NCBI RefSeq assembly: GCF_015477775.1
Contig: NZ_JADLQO010000011.1
Coordinates: 62,001-126,000 of the forward strand
DNA length: 64,000 bases
Origin: Nocardia abscessus
GTDB taxonomy: Bacteria; Actinomycetota; Actinomycetes; Mycobacteriales; Mycobacteriaceae
Reading direction: 5' to 3'
Shown here in pieces: positions 8,611-17,372 of this stretch. Positions within the stretch are counted from its first letter, which is position 1, and each line of letters starts with the position of its first letter. Made by a program: the position numbers and the translations under genes. The notes under the pieces are model-generated. The model searched no databases, was not told the origin of the DNA, and saw only the letters and a list, made by a program, of their open reading frames with translations.

Positions 8611-8952
8611 ACCAGGCCGGGGACTTCACCGCCGTGGGCTATCGGTCCGTCGAGGACGGGGTCGAGCACATCGCCCTCGTCCTCGGCGACGTGTCCGGAC
8701 CGGAACCCGTCCTCACCCGCGTGCACTCGGAATGCCTCACCGGTGAAGTCTTCGGTTCCCGCCGTTGCGCAACGGGATTCAGGTGCCTGCGCTGCTGACG
8801 CTCACCTGGCGGCAGACCCTCACAGCGCCGCCTATGTGCTCACCAAACGAGAGCGGATGGGCCACGCGCTGCCGGATCTCCGGTTGCCGAGCCACGACCG
8901 GTTCCCGGTGGGCAGTTCGGCGTCGGCCACGGGAATTCTCGAGTACACCTGA
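8610..8952 (+). pseudogene. ribA: GTP cyclohydrolase II (ribA) remnant with internal deletion
   Basis: Riboflavin-pathway fragment. The first part (about 8610-8768) encodes the N-terminal region, including the signature RVHSECLTGEVFGSRRC, in which the zinc-site CDCG that should follow is lost. The frame stops at 8798. A second frame (about 8794-8952) resumes with the C-terminal end, YVLTKRERMGHALPDL. The roughly 130 residues normally between them, with the rest of the zinc site and the GTP-binding region, are gone. No start is evident. It cannot make a working enzyme; a functional copy presumably lies elsewhere. Confidence 0.75.
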
Positions 8953-9132
8953 GCCGACGGTCGTCCGACCGGCTCGTTTCGCTCACCGTGAATCCACGTT
9001 TCCCGATTGTCAATTGACTCGGCACCGTCGTGGGCAGATCTTGAGTGGGAGGTTTACATCACGTTCACGCGGGCCGGCTGTTGCAGTCGCAGAAGTCTCG
9101 AGGCTCGCGACTCGGCAGAAACGGCGGTCTTC

Positions 9133-10596
9133 GTGCAACACGACAACGCGGCACACTTCTTCATCGGCGGTAGGTGGGCTGCCGCGGCGTCGGGCGCGAC
9201 GTTCGACGTGGTATCGCCCTTCTCCGGTGCGCTGGTGGCTACGGTGGCGGCCGCGTCGAGGACTGACATCGATGCCTCCGTAGCCGCGGCTCGGGAGGCG
9301 TTCGACAACGGTCCCTGGCCCCGTATGACGCTGAGCGAACGCGCCGAAGTGGTTCGCCGGTTGCGGGAGAACCTGGCCACCGACGCGGCACAGATCGCCG
9401 AGACGATCACCACGGAGATGGGTGTGCCGATCACGCAGACGACGGCGTCACAGGCAGGGGCGGCGCTGGCCCTTCTGGATACGAATCTCGGACTTGCCGA
9501 ACACTATCCATGGCGGTCGTTGCGGCGTTCGGCATTGGGGAACGCGCTCGTCGTGCGGCGGGCGATCGGTGTGGTCGCCGCGGTGATCCCGTGGAACGCA
9601 CCGATTTCGGTCGCGATGCTCAAGCTCGCTCCCGCCCTGCTCGCTGGCTGTACGGTGATCCTCAAACCCTCCCCGGAAGCCCCGCTGAGTTCGAATCACC
9701 TCGCGGCGGCGGCCGCTGCGGCCGGATTGCCCGACGGCGTGCTGAACATCGTCACCGCCGACCGTGCCGAGAGCGAGTACCTCGTCACCCATCCCGGCGT
9801 CGACAAGGTGTCGTTCACCGGCTCCACCGCCGCCGGGCGCCGGATCGCTGGTCTGTGCGGTGACAACGTGCGTCGGTACACCCTCGAACTCGGGGGCAAG
9901 TCGGCAGCCGTCGTCCTGGAGGACGCCGATATCGAGTCCACCGCCAAGGCGCTGCGCACCCTGTCGTTCCGCTACAACGGACAGGCCTGCACCAACAAGA
10001 CTCGGGTCGTCGTTCCGCGTTCCGTGCACGACGCCCTCGTCGACGCGTTGGCGAGCGAGATCGCCGATATCAGGGTCGGTGATCCCGCCGATCCGGCCAC
10101 CGAGCTCGGTCCGCTCGTCAGCGCCCGGCAGCGGGCCCGCGTGGAGGGATACCTCGTCGCCGGACGCGGCGAAGGAGCCGTCGTCACAGTCGGCGGCGGC
10201 CGTCCGGACGGGTTCGCTGCCGGTCAGTTCGTGGAGCCGACATTGTTCACCGGCGTGACCAACGACATGACGATCGCGCGGGAAGAGATCTTCGGTCCCG
10301 TCGTCGCGGTGATCGCCGTCGCCGACGTGGACGAGGCCGTCGCCGTCGCGAACGACTCGGTCTACGGACTGTCCGGGGCGGTGTTCAGCACCGACGACGA
10401 GCGAGCGATGCGCGTCGCGCAGCGACTCGAGACCGGAAGCGTCGAGGTCAACGGCGCGAGCACCGGATTCCATGCCGCCCTGGGCGGATTCAAACACAGC
10501 GGCATCGGCCGAGAGGCGGGCCTCGAAGGCTTCGACGCCTTCACGGAGATCACGTCGTTCGGAGTGCCTGAGGCACTGGCCGATTCACTCGCCTGA
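9133..10596 (+). CDS. NAD(P)-dependent aldehyde dehydrogenase
   Basis: A 487-residue aldehyde dehydrogenase oxidising an aldehyde to its acid. The PWNAPISVAMLKLAPAL strand, FTGST nucleotide-site motif, general-base glutamate in LELGGKSAAVV and nucleophile cysteine in YNGQACTNKT are all present. I placed the start at GTG 9133 (VQHDNAAHFFIGGRW) because family similarity begins there; the frame runs back to a TTG at 9007 with no ribosome site. The GTG itself has only a weak upstream purine run, so the start is uncertain. A perfect palindrome GTCAATTGAC lies at 9009-9018. First gene of a run with the metallo-hydrolase and the MmgE/PrpD gene. Confidence 0.9.
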   Translation: MQHDNAAHFFIGGRWAAAASGATFDVVSPFSGALVATVAAASRTDIDASVAAAREAFDNGPWPRMTLSERAEVVRRLRENLATDAAQIAETITTEMGVPITQTTASQAGAALALLDTNLGLAEHYPWRSLRRSALGNALVVRRAIGVVAAVIPWNAPISVAMLKLAPALLAGCTVILKPSPEAPLSSNHLAAAAAAAGLPDGVLNIVTADRAESEYLVTHPGVDKVSFTGSTAAGRRIAGLCGDNVRRYTLELGGKSAAVVLEDADIESTAKALRTLSFRYNGQACTNKTRVVVPRSVHDALVDALASEIADIRVGDPADPATELGPLVSARQRARVEGYLVAGRGEGAVVTVGGGRPDGFAAGQFVEPTLFTGVTNDMTIAREEIFGPVVAVIAVADVDEAVAVANDSVYGLSGAVFSTDDERAMRVAQRLETGSVEVNGASTGFHAALGGFKHSGIGREAGLEGFDAFTEITSFGVPEALADSLA

Positions 10597-10657
10597 CCTC
10601 GGCACGTCGCCGAGCCCTATTCACTCGAACACAACCGAGTCCCGAAAGGACACCGCC

Positions 10658-11431
10658 ATGCCCGCGCGACGTCTCATTCCGCTGGCCGGAGCATCGATCA
10701 CCCTCGACAGCGGTCTCATCACCATGGGTACCCGAGGTCCGCTGACGGTGCCGATCCCGACCTTCCTCATCGAACACGAGCGTGGGCTGGTCTTGTTCGA
10801 CACCGGACTCGTACCGGAGGCATGGTCGGATCCGCGCGCGGTCTACGGCGATCTGGTCGATATGTTCGCCCTCGACTGTCCGCCGGAGAACACTCTGCAG
10901 AACCAGATCGAGCTGGCCGGGTACGAACTCTCCGACGTCACCCACGTGGTCATCTCGCATTCGCACTTCGACCACACCGGCGGCATGTACCTGTTCCCGG
11001 ACGCCCAGTTCTTCATGTCGGAGGTCGACATCCGGTACGCGATGTGGCCGGACGCCTACTTCCGCGGCTTCTATCGCGCGGCCGATTTCGAAGCGGTCCG
11101 TGACTACGCCTGGAACCCGCTGCGCGAGGACCTCGACCTGTTCGGTGACGGTGCCGTCGTCCTGTACCAGACGCCGGGACACACACCCGGTGAGATCAGC
11201 CTGATGGTGGAGCTGGCCGAGGCGGGCAAATTCCTCATCACCGGAGACACCGTCCACCTCCGCGCGGGCGTCCAGTACGAATGCCCGTGCCCGGTCGACT
11301 ACAACGCCCACGAAGCGATCATGTCGATCCAGCGCATCAAGCAGCTCGCCGCCGCCCAGAACGCCCAGATATGGGTTCTCCACGACCCGCAGGACTGGGC
11401 CGAATTCGCCGCCGCCGGCGCGATTGTGTAG
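10658..11431 (+). CDS. Metallo-beta-lactamase-fold hydrolase, lactonase-like
   Basis: A 257-residue metallo-beta-lactamase-fold protein. The dinuclear zinc motif HSHFDHTGG is at about residues 103-111, followed by TPGHTPGE and TGDTVH, matching N-acyl homoserine lactonase-type enzymes in spacing. ATG 10658 has GAAAGGA at seven bases. No signal peptide, so cytoplasmic. Within this operon it may open a lactone intermediate rather than quench signals. The stop is followed after eight bases by the GTG start of the MmgE/PrpD gene, so they are probably co-transcribed. Confidence 0.87.
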   Translation: MPARRLIPLAGASITLDSGLITMGTRGPLTVPIPTFLIEHERGLVLFDTGLVPEAWSDPRAVYGDLVDMFALDCPPENTLQNQIELAGYELSDVTHVVISHSHFDHTGGMYLFPDAQFFMSEVDIRYAMWPDAYFRGFYRAADFEAVRDYAWNPLREDLDLFGDGAVVLYQTPGHTPGEISLMVELAEAGKFLITGDTVHLRAGVQYECPCPVDYNAHEAIMSIQRIKQLAAAQNAQIWVLHDPQDWAEFAAAGAIV

Positions 11432-11439
11432 GAGACCCG

Positions 11440-12873
11440 GTGGATATCGCTGAACCGCGCCATGCTTCGACCACGGCAGAGATCGCGCGACACGTCGTCG
11501 CGGTCGCCGAGACACCCCCGCAGCCGCGGGATGCCGAAGCTCTGCGCCGCCTGCTCCTGGACAACTTCATCGTCTCGCTGTGGGGGACCACCCGTCCGGT
11601 GGTGACCGAGCTCGCCGACTGGACCGCACGATTCGCCGGGACCGGCGACAGTCATGTGCTCGGACGAGAGTGGACCACCGACCCGTCGATCGCCGCCCTC
11701 GTGCACGGCACGTCGGCCCACGCCTTCGAGCTCGACGACACCCACAACGCGACCGCGAGCCACCCTGGCTCGGTCATCATGGCCGTCGCACTGGCGGTGG
11801 CCGCCGAGAGCGGTGCGCCGGTCTCGCGCGAGCAGTTCTTCCAGGCGATCACCGCCGGGTACGAGACGATGGCATTGCTCGGTGAAGCCGCAGGCGGTAT
11901 GCGCGTCGTCCACCGTGGCTTCCATCCGACATCGCTGCTCGGTACCTACGGCGGTGCGACCACCGCCCTGGTCCTGCGGGCTCTGCGAGCGGGCGAGCGA
12001 GTCGATCCGGTGGTGGTCGAGACCGCGTGGGGACATGCGCTCTCGCAGCCCTCTGGTTCGATGCAATTCTCGGCCGAACCGGAGGGCGGCGAGGTCAAGC
12101 GGGTGCACGCGGGGCTCGGTGCGCACAATGCGATCCGCGCGGCCGACTTCGCGGCGCTGCCCGCGGTGACCGCACCGCGGCTGGCCCTGGAAGGCGTGTA
12201 CGGCCTGGCGGCCTGCTTCGGTGGGGAGCCGACTGCTGTCCGAACCGACCGAGGGCTCGCGATCCACCAGATCAGCTTGAAGCCGTACTCGTGCTGCCGT
12301 CTGTTCCACTCGACCATCGAGGCGCTGCGTGTGGTCACCGACGCGTTCACGGTGCCCGCCGACGAAATCCGGGACGTGTTGGTGACAGGACCTCGGCTGA
12401 TCGCCGAGCAGCACCTCACGCGGGCCGAGTCGTCGATGACCGCGCAGTACAGCTGCCCGTTCGTGGTGGCGGCGACGATCGTGCACGGCCCCGAGCGGTA
12501 TGACGCTTACACCGAGGAGAATCTTCGGGATCCGGCGGTGCTCGACGTTGTCGAGCGGGTCCGGTTCGAGGTGGACGAGGTGATGGAGGCCGAGTTCTAT
12601 CCGCAGCATTTCGCGACCGCGGTGCGGGTGGAACTCAGCGACGGATCGATCCGAACGACACAGGTCGTCGACAGCGTCGGAACATCGGAACATCCGATGT
12701 CGGTCGAGCAGATCATCGGCAAAGCTGCCGGGCTCGCCGGTGCCGGGGCCGACGGCTGCGGTGCGCGGTTGGCGGATGTGATCTGGCGCGAAGACTCCGA
12801 TCCACTTGCCATGGCCACGGCTTTATGGGCCGAGGCTCGAAAAGTTGTCGCGGCGCGAGGTGCGACGAGTTGA
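11440..12873 (+). CDS. MmgE/PrpD family protein
   Basis: A 477-residue member of the MmgE/PrpD family (2-methylcitrate dehydratase, cis-aconitate decarboxylase, iminodisuccinate epimerase and others). The conserved HGTSAHAFELDDTH region near residue 90, HPGS, GFHPTS and LKPYSCCRLFHSTIEA near residue 285 are visible. GTG 11440 follows GGAG at five bases. Family members dehydrate, decarboxylate or isomerise small polycarboxylates, so a dehydratase or lyase step on a dicarboxylic intermediate is reasonable, not certain. A second member is encoded at 57262. It is the last enzyme gene before LysR 12923. Confidence 0.87.
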   Translation: MDIAEPRHASTTAEIARHVVAVAETPPQPRDAEALRRLLLDNFIVSLWGTTRPVVTELADWTARFAGTGDSHVLGREWTTDPSIAALVHGTSAHAFELDDTHNATASHPGSVIMAVALAVAAESGAPVSREQFFQAITAGYETMALLGEAAGGMRVVHRGFHPTSLLGTYGGATTALVLRALRAGERVDPVVVETAWGHALSQPSGSMQFSAEPEGGEVKRVHAGLGAHNAIRAADFAALPAVTAPRLALEGVYGLAACFGGEPTAVRTDRGLAIHQISLKPYSCCRLFHSTIEALRVVTDAFTVPADEIRDVLVTGPRLIAEQHLTRAESSMTAQYSCPFVVAATIVHGPERYDAYTEENLRDPAVLDVVERVRFEVDEVMEAEFYPQHFATAVRVELSDGSIRTTQVVDSVGTSEHPMSVEQIIGKAAGLAGAGADGCGARLADVIWREDSDPLAMATALWAEARKVVAARGATS

Positions 12874-12922
12874 CCGATTTTTCGCGATCGAGGCGCAACA
12901 GCCGGGGTAATATCCCCTGATC

Positions 12923-13816
12923 ATGCAGTGGCAGGTCGATATTTTCAGCCTGAGACTCTTTCTCTCGGCCATCGAAGAACGCCAGATCGGCCTCGCGGCA
13001 GCGCGAGAACACATCGCTGCCTCCACCGCGACGAAGCGTATCCAGGCGCTCGAAACGATGATCGGCCTGCCTCTGCTGGACCGGACGCGAACAGGCGTGG
13101 TGCCCACCGAGGCGGGGGCAGTTCTGGCGCGGTACGCGCGGAAGATGCTCGCCGACCTCGACGATCTTCGGTCGGAGATGGTCGCCCTCACCGTCGGGCT
13201 GGAAGACCGGTTGGTGGTCGCGGCAGCGCACTCGGTGATCATCGATCTCCTGGCGCCCGCGGTCGGGTTGTTCCTCAACGAGCGCCCGTTCGTCGAATTC
13301 TCGCTCAGCGAAGTCGACAACAAAGAGGTCGTTCGCCAGCTCGAAGCCGGAGAGTGCGATATCGGCGTGTTCGCCAGCGTCGGCGAACCGAAGTGCGCCG
13401 CCGCCGAATTGGCATTGCTCGGCAGCGAGCCACTCGTCGCCGTCCTGCCACGCGACCATCCCCTCGCAGCCGCGGGTTCGGTGCGATTCCGCGAACTCGC
13501 CGCGGAGGGTCTGATCGCGACACAGACAACGGCGGCGATCTACCGAGAACACGGAGCCCAGCCCGGCGACCTCCGGCATGTGGTGCGCACAGGGGAGGTA
13601 GCACTGGGGATGGTCCGAGCCGGCCTCGGGGCAACCGTCGTCCCTCGGCGCATGGCCGGCCAGGCAGCGGATTCCGAGATGTTGCTGCGGACACTCGACG
13701 AGGAATGGGCAGTGCGACGCATCAATGCAGCCACCGCGACGCGGAAAGCAGGCACTCCAACGGTCGCCGCTTTTGTCGCGTGCTTGATGCGGCAGATATC
13801 GCAATTATCGGTGTAG
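12923..13816 (+). CDS. LysR-family transcriptional regulator
   Basis: A 297-residue LysR regulator: winged helix-turn-helix at about residues 5-65 (FSLRLFLSAIEERQIGLAA, then STATKRIQALE) and a ligand-binding domain (CDIGVFAS, VLPRDHPLA, GLGATVVP). Full length. Clearly paralogous to the gene at 1-877, the shared N-terminus implying similar DNA sites. It follows the aldehyde dehydrogenase/hydrolase/MmgE run on the same strand and may be its regulator. GGGGTAATATCCCC just before the ATG could be an autoregulatory site. A strong hairpin follows the stop. Confidence 0.92.
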   Translation: MQWQVDIFSLRLFLSAIEERQIGLAAAREHIAASTATKRIQALETMIGLPLLDRTRTGVVPTEAGAVLARYARKMLADLDDLRSEMVALTVGLEDRLVVAAAHSVIIDLLAPAVGLFLNERPFVEFSLSEVDNKEVVRQLEAGECDIGVFASVGEPKCAAAELALLGSEPLVAVLPRDHPLAAAGSVRFRELAAEGLIATQTTAAIYREHGAQPGDLRHVVRTGEVALGMVRAGLGATVVPRRMAGQAADSEMLLRTLDEEWAVRRINAATATRKAGTPTVAAFVACLMRQISQLSV

Positions 13817-13827
13817 ATGCGAACCGG

Positions 13828-13864
13828 CGACAGCCGGTAGTTGTCGTGCAACTACCGGCTGTCG
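13828..13864. terminator. Bidirectional hairpin terminator
   Basis: Perfect 16-base stem (CGACAGCCGGTAGTTG and its complement) with loop TCGTG between the converging LysR and hydrolase genes. There is no long T-run. Confidence 0.7.
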
Positions 13865-13888
13865 GTCTGGAGAACCGGTATCTGTAGG

Positions 13889-14827
13889 TCAGATGTGCTT
13901 GGAGAGGAACGGAATTACTTTCTCCAGCGCGGCGCCCGCGCCCTCGGGCTGGTCGTAGAGGTCATAATGCGATACGCCCTTCAGCACCACGAGTTCCTTG
14001 TCGGTCGAGGCGGCCCGGTCGTAGATCTCATATCCGTCGCGATAGGCACCGAAAGCGCCGGGCTTGTCACCGATGACGATCAGCGCGGGTTGGGTGAGCA
14101 GAACTTCGGAGAGGTGGAACGCGTCCCAGCCGAGCGCCGAGGCACCGTGCGCGATGTCGAACGTCGCCGGACCGTTGGGCGCCTGACCGCGGGGAGTGCA
14201 GTAGTAGTCGTACGCCTCGATGATGTCGATGTCGCCGATCTGCTGAGCGACCTCGGGCGACGGCGGCAGTGCGGCGCTGACCTCGCCCCCGGCGCCACCG
14301 AGCTCGGCCGACCGCTGTTTGGCGACCGCCTCGAGGGCCGCGACGGGCCCGCCCTGAGCGAGCGAGTTCTCCCGTACCATCCGGCCGTAGTTGACGCCGG
14401 TAATCGAAACCACCGCCTTGAACCGGCGCTCGGTCATCGTGGCATTGAGCGAATAACCGCCGCCGCCGCACACACCAAGGACACCGATCCGGTCTTTGTC
14501 GACGTAGGGCAGGGTCGTCAGATAGTCGGCCACCCGCCGGAAGTCCTCCACCCGCTGCGTCGGATCCTCGACACGGCGCGGGCTGCCGCCGCTTTCGCCC
14601 TGGAAGCTCGCGTCGAAGGCGATGGCTACATAGCCTTCCTCGGCCAGCCGGGTCGCGTAGATGTTGCCCGCGGTCTGTTCCTTGCAGCTACCGATCGGGT
14701 GTGCGCAGACGATCGTCGGGTAAGTCTTCGAACGGTCGAACGAGGGCGGGAAGTACAGATCCGCGGCGATGTCCCACGTCATGTCCGGATTGCGGAACTT
14801 GATGTGCTCGATGTTGTCAGTTGCCAC
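13889..14827 (-). CDS. Dienelactone-hydrolase/YcjY-type alpha/beta hydrolase with cysteine at nucleophile elbow
   Basis: A 312-residue alpha/beta hydrolase. The oxyanion segment AHPIGSCKEQ, the DASFQGESGG loop and the nucleophile elbow GVCGGGGYS (about residues 118-126) are visible, with the C-terminal GVSHYDLYD supplying the likely histidine. The elbow has cysteine in a GxCxGG arrangement as in dienelactone hydrolase; the serine found in the paralogue at 29720 (GICASGGY) is glycine here. GTG 14827 follows AAGGAG at seven bases. Divergent from the flavin monooxygenase 297 bases away, so a shared substrate is possible. Ester, lactone or carbon-carbon hydrolysis cannot be separated by sequence. 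Confidence 0.87.
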   Translation of the reverse strand: MATDNIEHIKFRNPDMTWDIAADLYFPPSFDRSKTYPTIVCAHPIGSCKEQTAGNIYATRLAEEGYVAIAFDASFQGESGGSPRRVEDPTQRVEDFRRVADYLTTLPYVDKDRIGVLGVCGGGGYSLNATMTERRFKAVVSITGVNYGRMVRENSLAQGGPVAALEAVAKQRSAELGGAGGEVSAALPPSPEVAQQIGDIDIIEAYDYYCTPRGQAPNGPATFDIAHGASALGWDAFHLSEVLLTQPALIVIGDKPGAFGAYRDGYEIYDRAASTDKELVVLKGVSHYDLYDQPEGAGAALEKVIPFLSKHI

Positions 14828-15124
14828 CAGCTAGCTCCTTCCGCCGCCGCCCGCACGACTGGTACGGGGGATCTCGAACCGGCCGACTTCTTCGGCCTGT
14901 TCACAGTCTCTGCCGTTAGCCGCCTGATAACCAGGGAAGATTTTCGCCCAGGTTGTTCCCCGTGGTGTTCATCGCCTTCCTGGGAGCAAATTCTCCCCTG
15001 CAACAGGTGGTCGGCGGGTGCCACCATCGAGTCGGACATCAGCACGGCCGAGTGTCGTGGGCCGAACGCACCCACCGCTTCGACGCGGCGAAGCGGTCGC
15101 GCCGAGTGAACTGAGGAGACCGTC

Positions 15125-16222
15125 ATTTCTACGAAGAATTCCGAGCAGACGTCGCGGCACGCGGCGGCACTGATCATCGGTGGCTCGCTGGGTGGGTTGA
15201 CAACGGCGCTCGCGCTGGCGGCTCGCGGTACCGCGGTGACGGTCCTCGAGCGGACATCCGGGCGCACCCAACGTGGCGTGGCGATTCTGGTATCCGGTGC
15301 GAGTCTACGCCGGGCGCTTGGTCGGCAAGCGCGTGAGATCGTCGGCAAGGCGCTCGGTCCCGCCTCGATGCGTCAGGGTGTGTACCCGCATTCCTGGTGG
15401 GACGTGTACTCGGCGTTGCGCGACGCCGCCGATGCGGAGCCGCTCGTCACGGCGGTCGAGAACGTGCATATCGTCGAGGTCGGACAGGACGACACCGCTG
15501 CCTGGGCCAGGGAAGCGGACGGCTCGACGTGGACCGGCGACATCCTCCTCGGCGCAGACGGTTATCGCAGTGTGGTGCGCCGCTGGGTGGACGCGGCCCG
15601 CCCCGTCGCCGACTACGCGGGCTACGTCGTGTGGCTGGGACAGTCGGAGCTGCCCGAGTCCTACCTCGACCGGGCAGGCGGCCCCGACTTCTTCTCCGGC
15701 GAGGACGACATGCTCGCCGTGTACCCGCTGATCGACCGCGACGGGGGCGTCACCCGCTACGGGTGGGGCTGGTTCGATCCGCACCACACCTCGCTGTTCC
15801 AGCGGATCGGCGCGATCGAGGGCACGGAGGTCAAGCACACACCGCGAGTGGACGCGATCCCCGCCGAGGTGTACGACGACATGGTGCGCACCGCTGAGAC
15901 TCGGTGGCACGAACCGTGGCGCACGGGTGTCATCGAAGCCTTCCGGACAAGGGAGGTGGTTGCCACCCCGATCACCGAATACCTGCCGCAGCGGGTGGTC
16001 AACGGCCGCATCGGTGTGCTCGGTGACGCCGCGCACGCTCAAACACCCATGACCGGCGCGGGTTTCGAAGAGGCGGTCACGGATGCGGTAGCACTGGCCG
16101 AGGCACTCGACGGCGTCGATGTCGAAGAAGGCCTCGCGCGCTACGAATCCGCCCGGTTGGTGGGAATGCGCAGTCGGGTGTCGGCAGGACAGTCGTTCAG
16201 TCGATCTTTCGCGGGCGTCTAG
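15125..16222 (+). CDS. FAD-dependent aromatic-ring-hydroxylase-type monooxygenase, apparent ATT start
   Basis: A 365-residue flavoprotein of the PHBH/UbiH class. It has the N-terminal dinucleotide fold IIGGSLGGLTTAL ending in VLERTSG, a DG motif GADGYRSVVRR, and the second FAD motif RIGVLGDAAHAQTPM with GAGFEEAVTDA. In the open frame no ATG, GTG or TTG precedes the FAD motif: the frame opens after a TGA at 15107, and GAGGAG stands six bases before ATT at 15125, giving ISTKNSEQ. A natural ATG changed to ATT, or a true ATT start, explains this; the first usual start (TTG 15197) would cut through the FAD motif. Hydroxylation substrate unknown. Confidence 0.82.
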   Translation: MSTKNSEQTSRHAAALIIGGSLGGLTTALALAARGTAVTVLERTSGRTQRGVAILVSGASLRRALGRQAREIVGKALGPASMRQGVYPHSWWDVYSALRDAADAEPLVTAVENVHIVEVGQDDTAAWAREADGSTWTGDILLGADGYRSVVRRWVDAARPVADYAGYVVWLGQSELPESYLDRAGGPDFFSGEDDMLAVYPLIDRDGGVTRYGWGWFDPHHTSLFQRIGAIEGTEVKHTPRVDAIPAEVYDDMVRTAETRWHEPWRTGVIEAFRTREVVATPITEYLPQRVVNGRIGVLGDAAHAQTPMTGAGFEEAVTDAVALAEALDGVDVEEGLARYESARLVGMRSRVSAGQSFSRSFAGV

Positions 16223-16228
16223 AACCGC

Positions 16229-16271
16229 GACGGAGCGTCCCGGCGGGCCGAGCCGTGGGGAACGCTCCGTC
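16229..16271. terminator. Hairpin between convergent genes
   Basis: Perfect 10-base stem GACGGAGCGT/ACGCTCCGTC around a GC-rich loop, between the monooxygenase and the nitronate-monooxygenase-like gene. No T-run; probable bidirectional transcription end. Confidence 0.55.
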
Positions 16272-16279
16272 CGCGAGCA

Positions 16280-17371
16280 TCAGCGCGAGATCTGGATCCG
16301 CTTCGCGGAATTGTCCAGGGCGCGAATCGTCTCGTCGGCGAGACGGTGGACGACCTCACCGGCACTCGGCAGATCGTTGATCAGGCCGACAGCTTGGCCC
16401 GCGGCGAGATTCATGTGACTCTTCACCGAGTTCTTGGCGGCGGCGTCGCGGATCGGGATGGTCAGCATCCGCTGGACGGGGTAGGGCTGCATCTCGTTCT
16501 CGTGGCCCTCCCACACATCGGTGAAACGGTTGCGCAGCTGACGCACGTGGAGGCCGTCGAACCGGGGTGTGCGCAGGGTGGAGCTGGGGCCGGCCTCGAC
16601 CACGGCTTCCTTGTACACCTGCTGGCAACCGGCCTCCGCGGTGGCGATGAACCTGGTGCCGATCCACGCGCCGTCGGCGCCTGCCACCAGCACACCGGCG
16701 ATCTGCGCACCGTTGGCGATACCGCCCGCGGCCACCACCGGGATTGTCGCGAAGTCGAGGACCTCGGCGAGCAGCACCAGCGTGCCCACCTCCCCGGAGT
16801 GCCCGCCGCCCTCGGTGCCCTGGATGATCACCACATCGGTGCCGTTGGCGATCACCTTGCGGGCCGCCCGCGCGGTGCCGACGATGCTCATCACGGTGGC
16901 GCCCTTGCTGTGGCACTTCTCGACGACATCGGCGGGGGTGCCGAGGCCGCAGACGATCACCTCGACGCCCTGATCGAGGGCGAGGTCGAGCTTCTCGAGG
17001 TTGTCGGCGCGACTGATCGCCTGGTCGGGAACGTTGTCCTCGACCGGAAAGCCCATTTCCTCCAGTTCGGCGCGTAGTTGCTGAATGGGCTGCGGCAGGG
17101 GGTCGGGCAGGGTCACGTCGGTCCGTGCGCTCGGTGCGTTCTCGGGGAACCCGAGGTCGAGCGCCAGCGGCTTGCCGCTCAGTTCCCGGAACCGGCGGAT
17201 GTTGCTGTCCACCTCGGCAACGGACATGTCGATGCCGCCGAGGCAGCCGAGACCGCCCGCGTTCGCGGCGGCGGCGGCGAGGTCGGCATAGGCGATCAGG
17301 CCCATGCCCGCCTGCAGGATCGGCACCTCGATGCCGAGCAGGTCGCAGAGCGGGGTTCGAAGGGTCGGCAT
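16280..17371 (-). CDS. Nitronate monooxygenase-like FMN flavoprotein
   Basis: A 363-residue TIM-barrel flavoprotein of the nitronate monooxygenase/2-nitropropane dioxygenase family: PILQAGMGLIA at the start, the EGGGHSGEVG phosphate/FMN loop near residue 190, VVAAGGIANGAQIA and DGAWIGTRF. ATG 17371 follows GGAG, two bases after the acyl-CoA ligase stop, so it is the last gene of a minus-strand operon. In actinobacterial CoA-based pathways similar proteins (for example IpdC in steroid ring breakdown) act as flavin-dependent reductases on CoA intermediates, which suits the neighbours better than nitroalkane oxidation. That role is inferred. Confidence 0.88.
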   Translation of the reverse strand: MPTLRTPLCDLLGIEVPILQAGMGLIAYADLAAAAANAGGLGCLGGIDMSVAEVDSNIRRFRELSGKPLALDLGFPENAPSARTDVTLPDPLPQPIQQLRAELEEMGFPVEDNVPDQAISRADNLEKLDLALDQGVEVIVCGLGTPADVVEKCHSKGATVMSIVGTARAARKVIANGTDVVIIQGTEGGGHSGEVGTLVLLAEVLDFATIPVVAAGGIANGAQIAGVLVAGADGAWIGTRFIATAEAGCQQVYKEAVVEAGPSSTLRTPRFDGLHVRQLRNRFTDVWEGHENEMQPYPVQRMLTIPIRDAAAKNSVKSHMNLAAGQAVGLINDLPSAGEVVHRLADETIRALDNSAKRIQISR

Positions 17372-17372
17372 G

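Noticed and set aside
9007..9132. TTG start at 9007 for the aldehyde dehydrogenase
   Set aside because: Adds 42 residues without family similarity and has no ribosome site; GTG 9133 gives the normal length.
10598..10614. CTCGGC-ACGTC-GCCGAG hairpin after the aldehyde dehydrogenase gene
   Set aside because: Only six pairs and no T-run, and the following gene is on the same strand nearby; not convincing as a terminator.
12904..12917. GGGGTAATATCCCC as a member of the AT-rich operator set
   Set aside because: The core is short and framed by G/C; more likely a separate small palindrome before LysR 12923.
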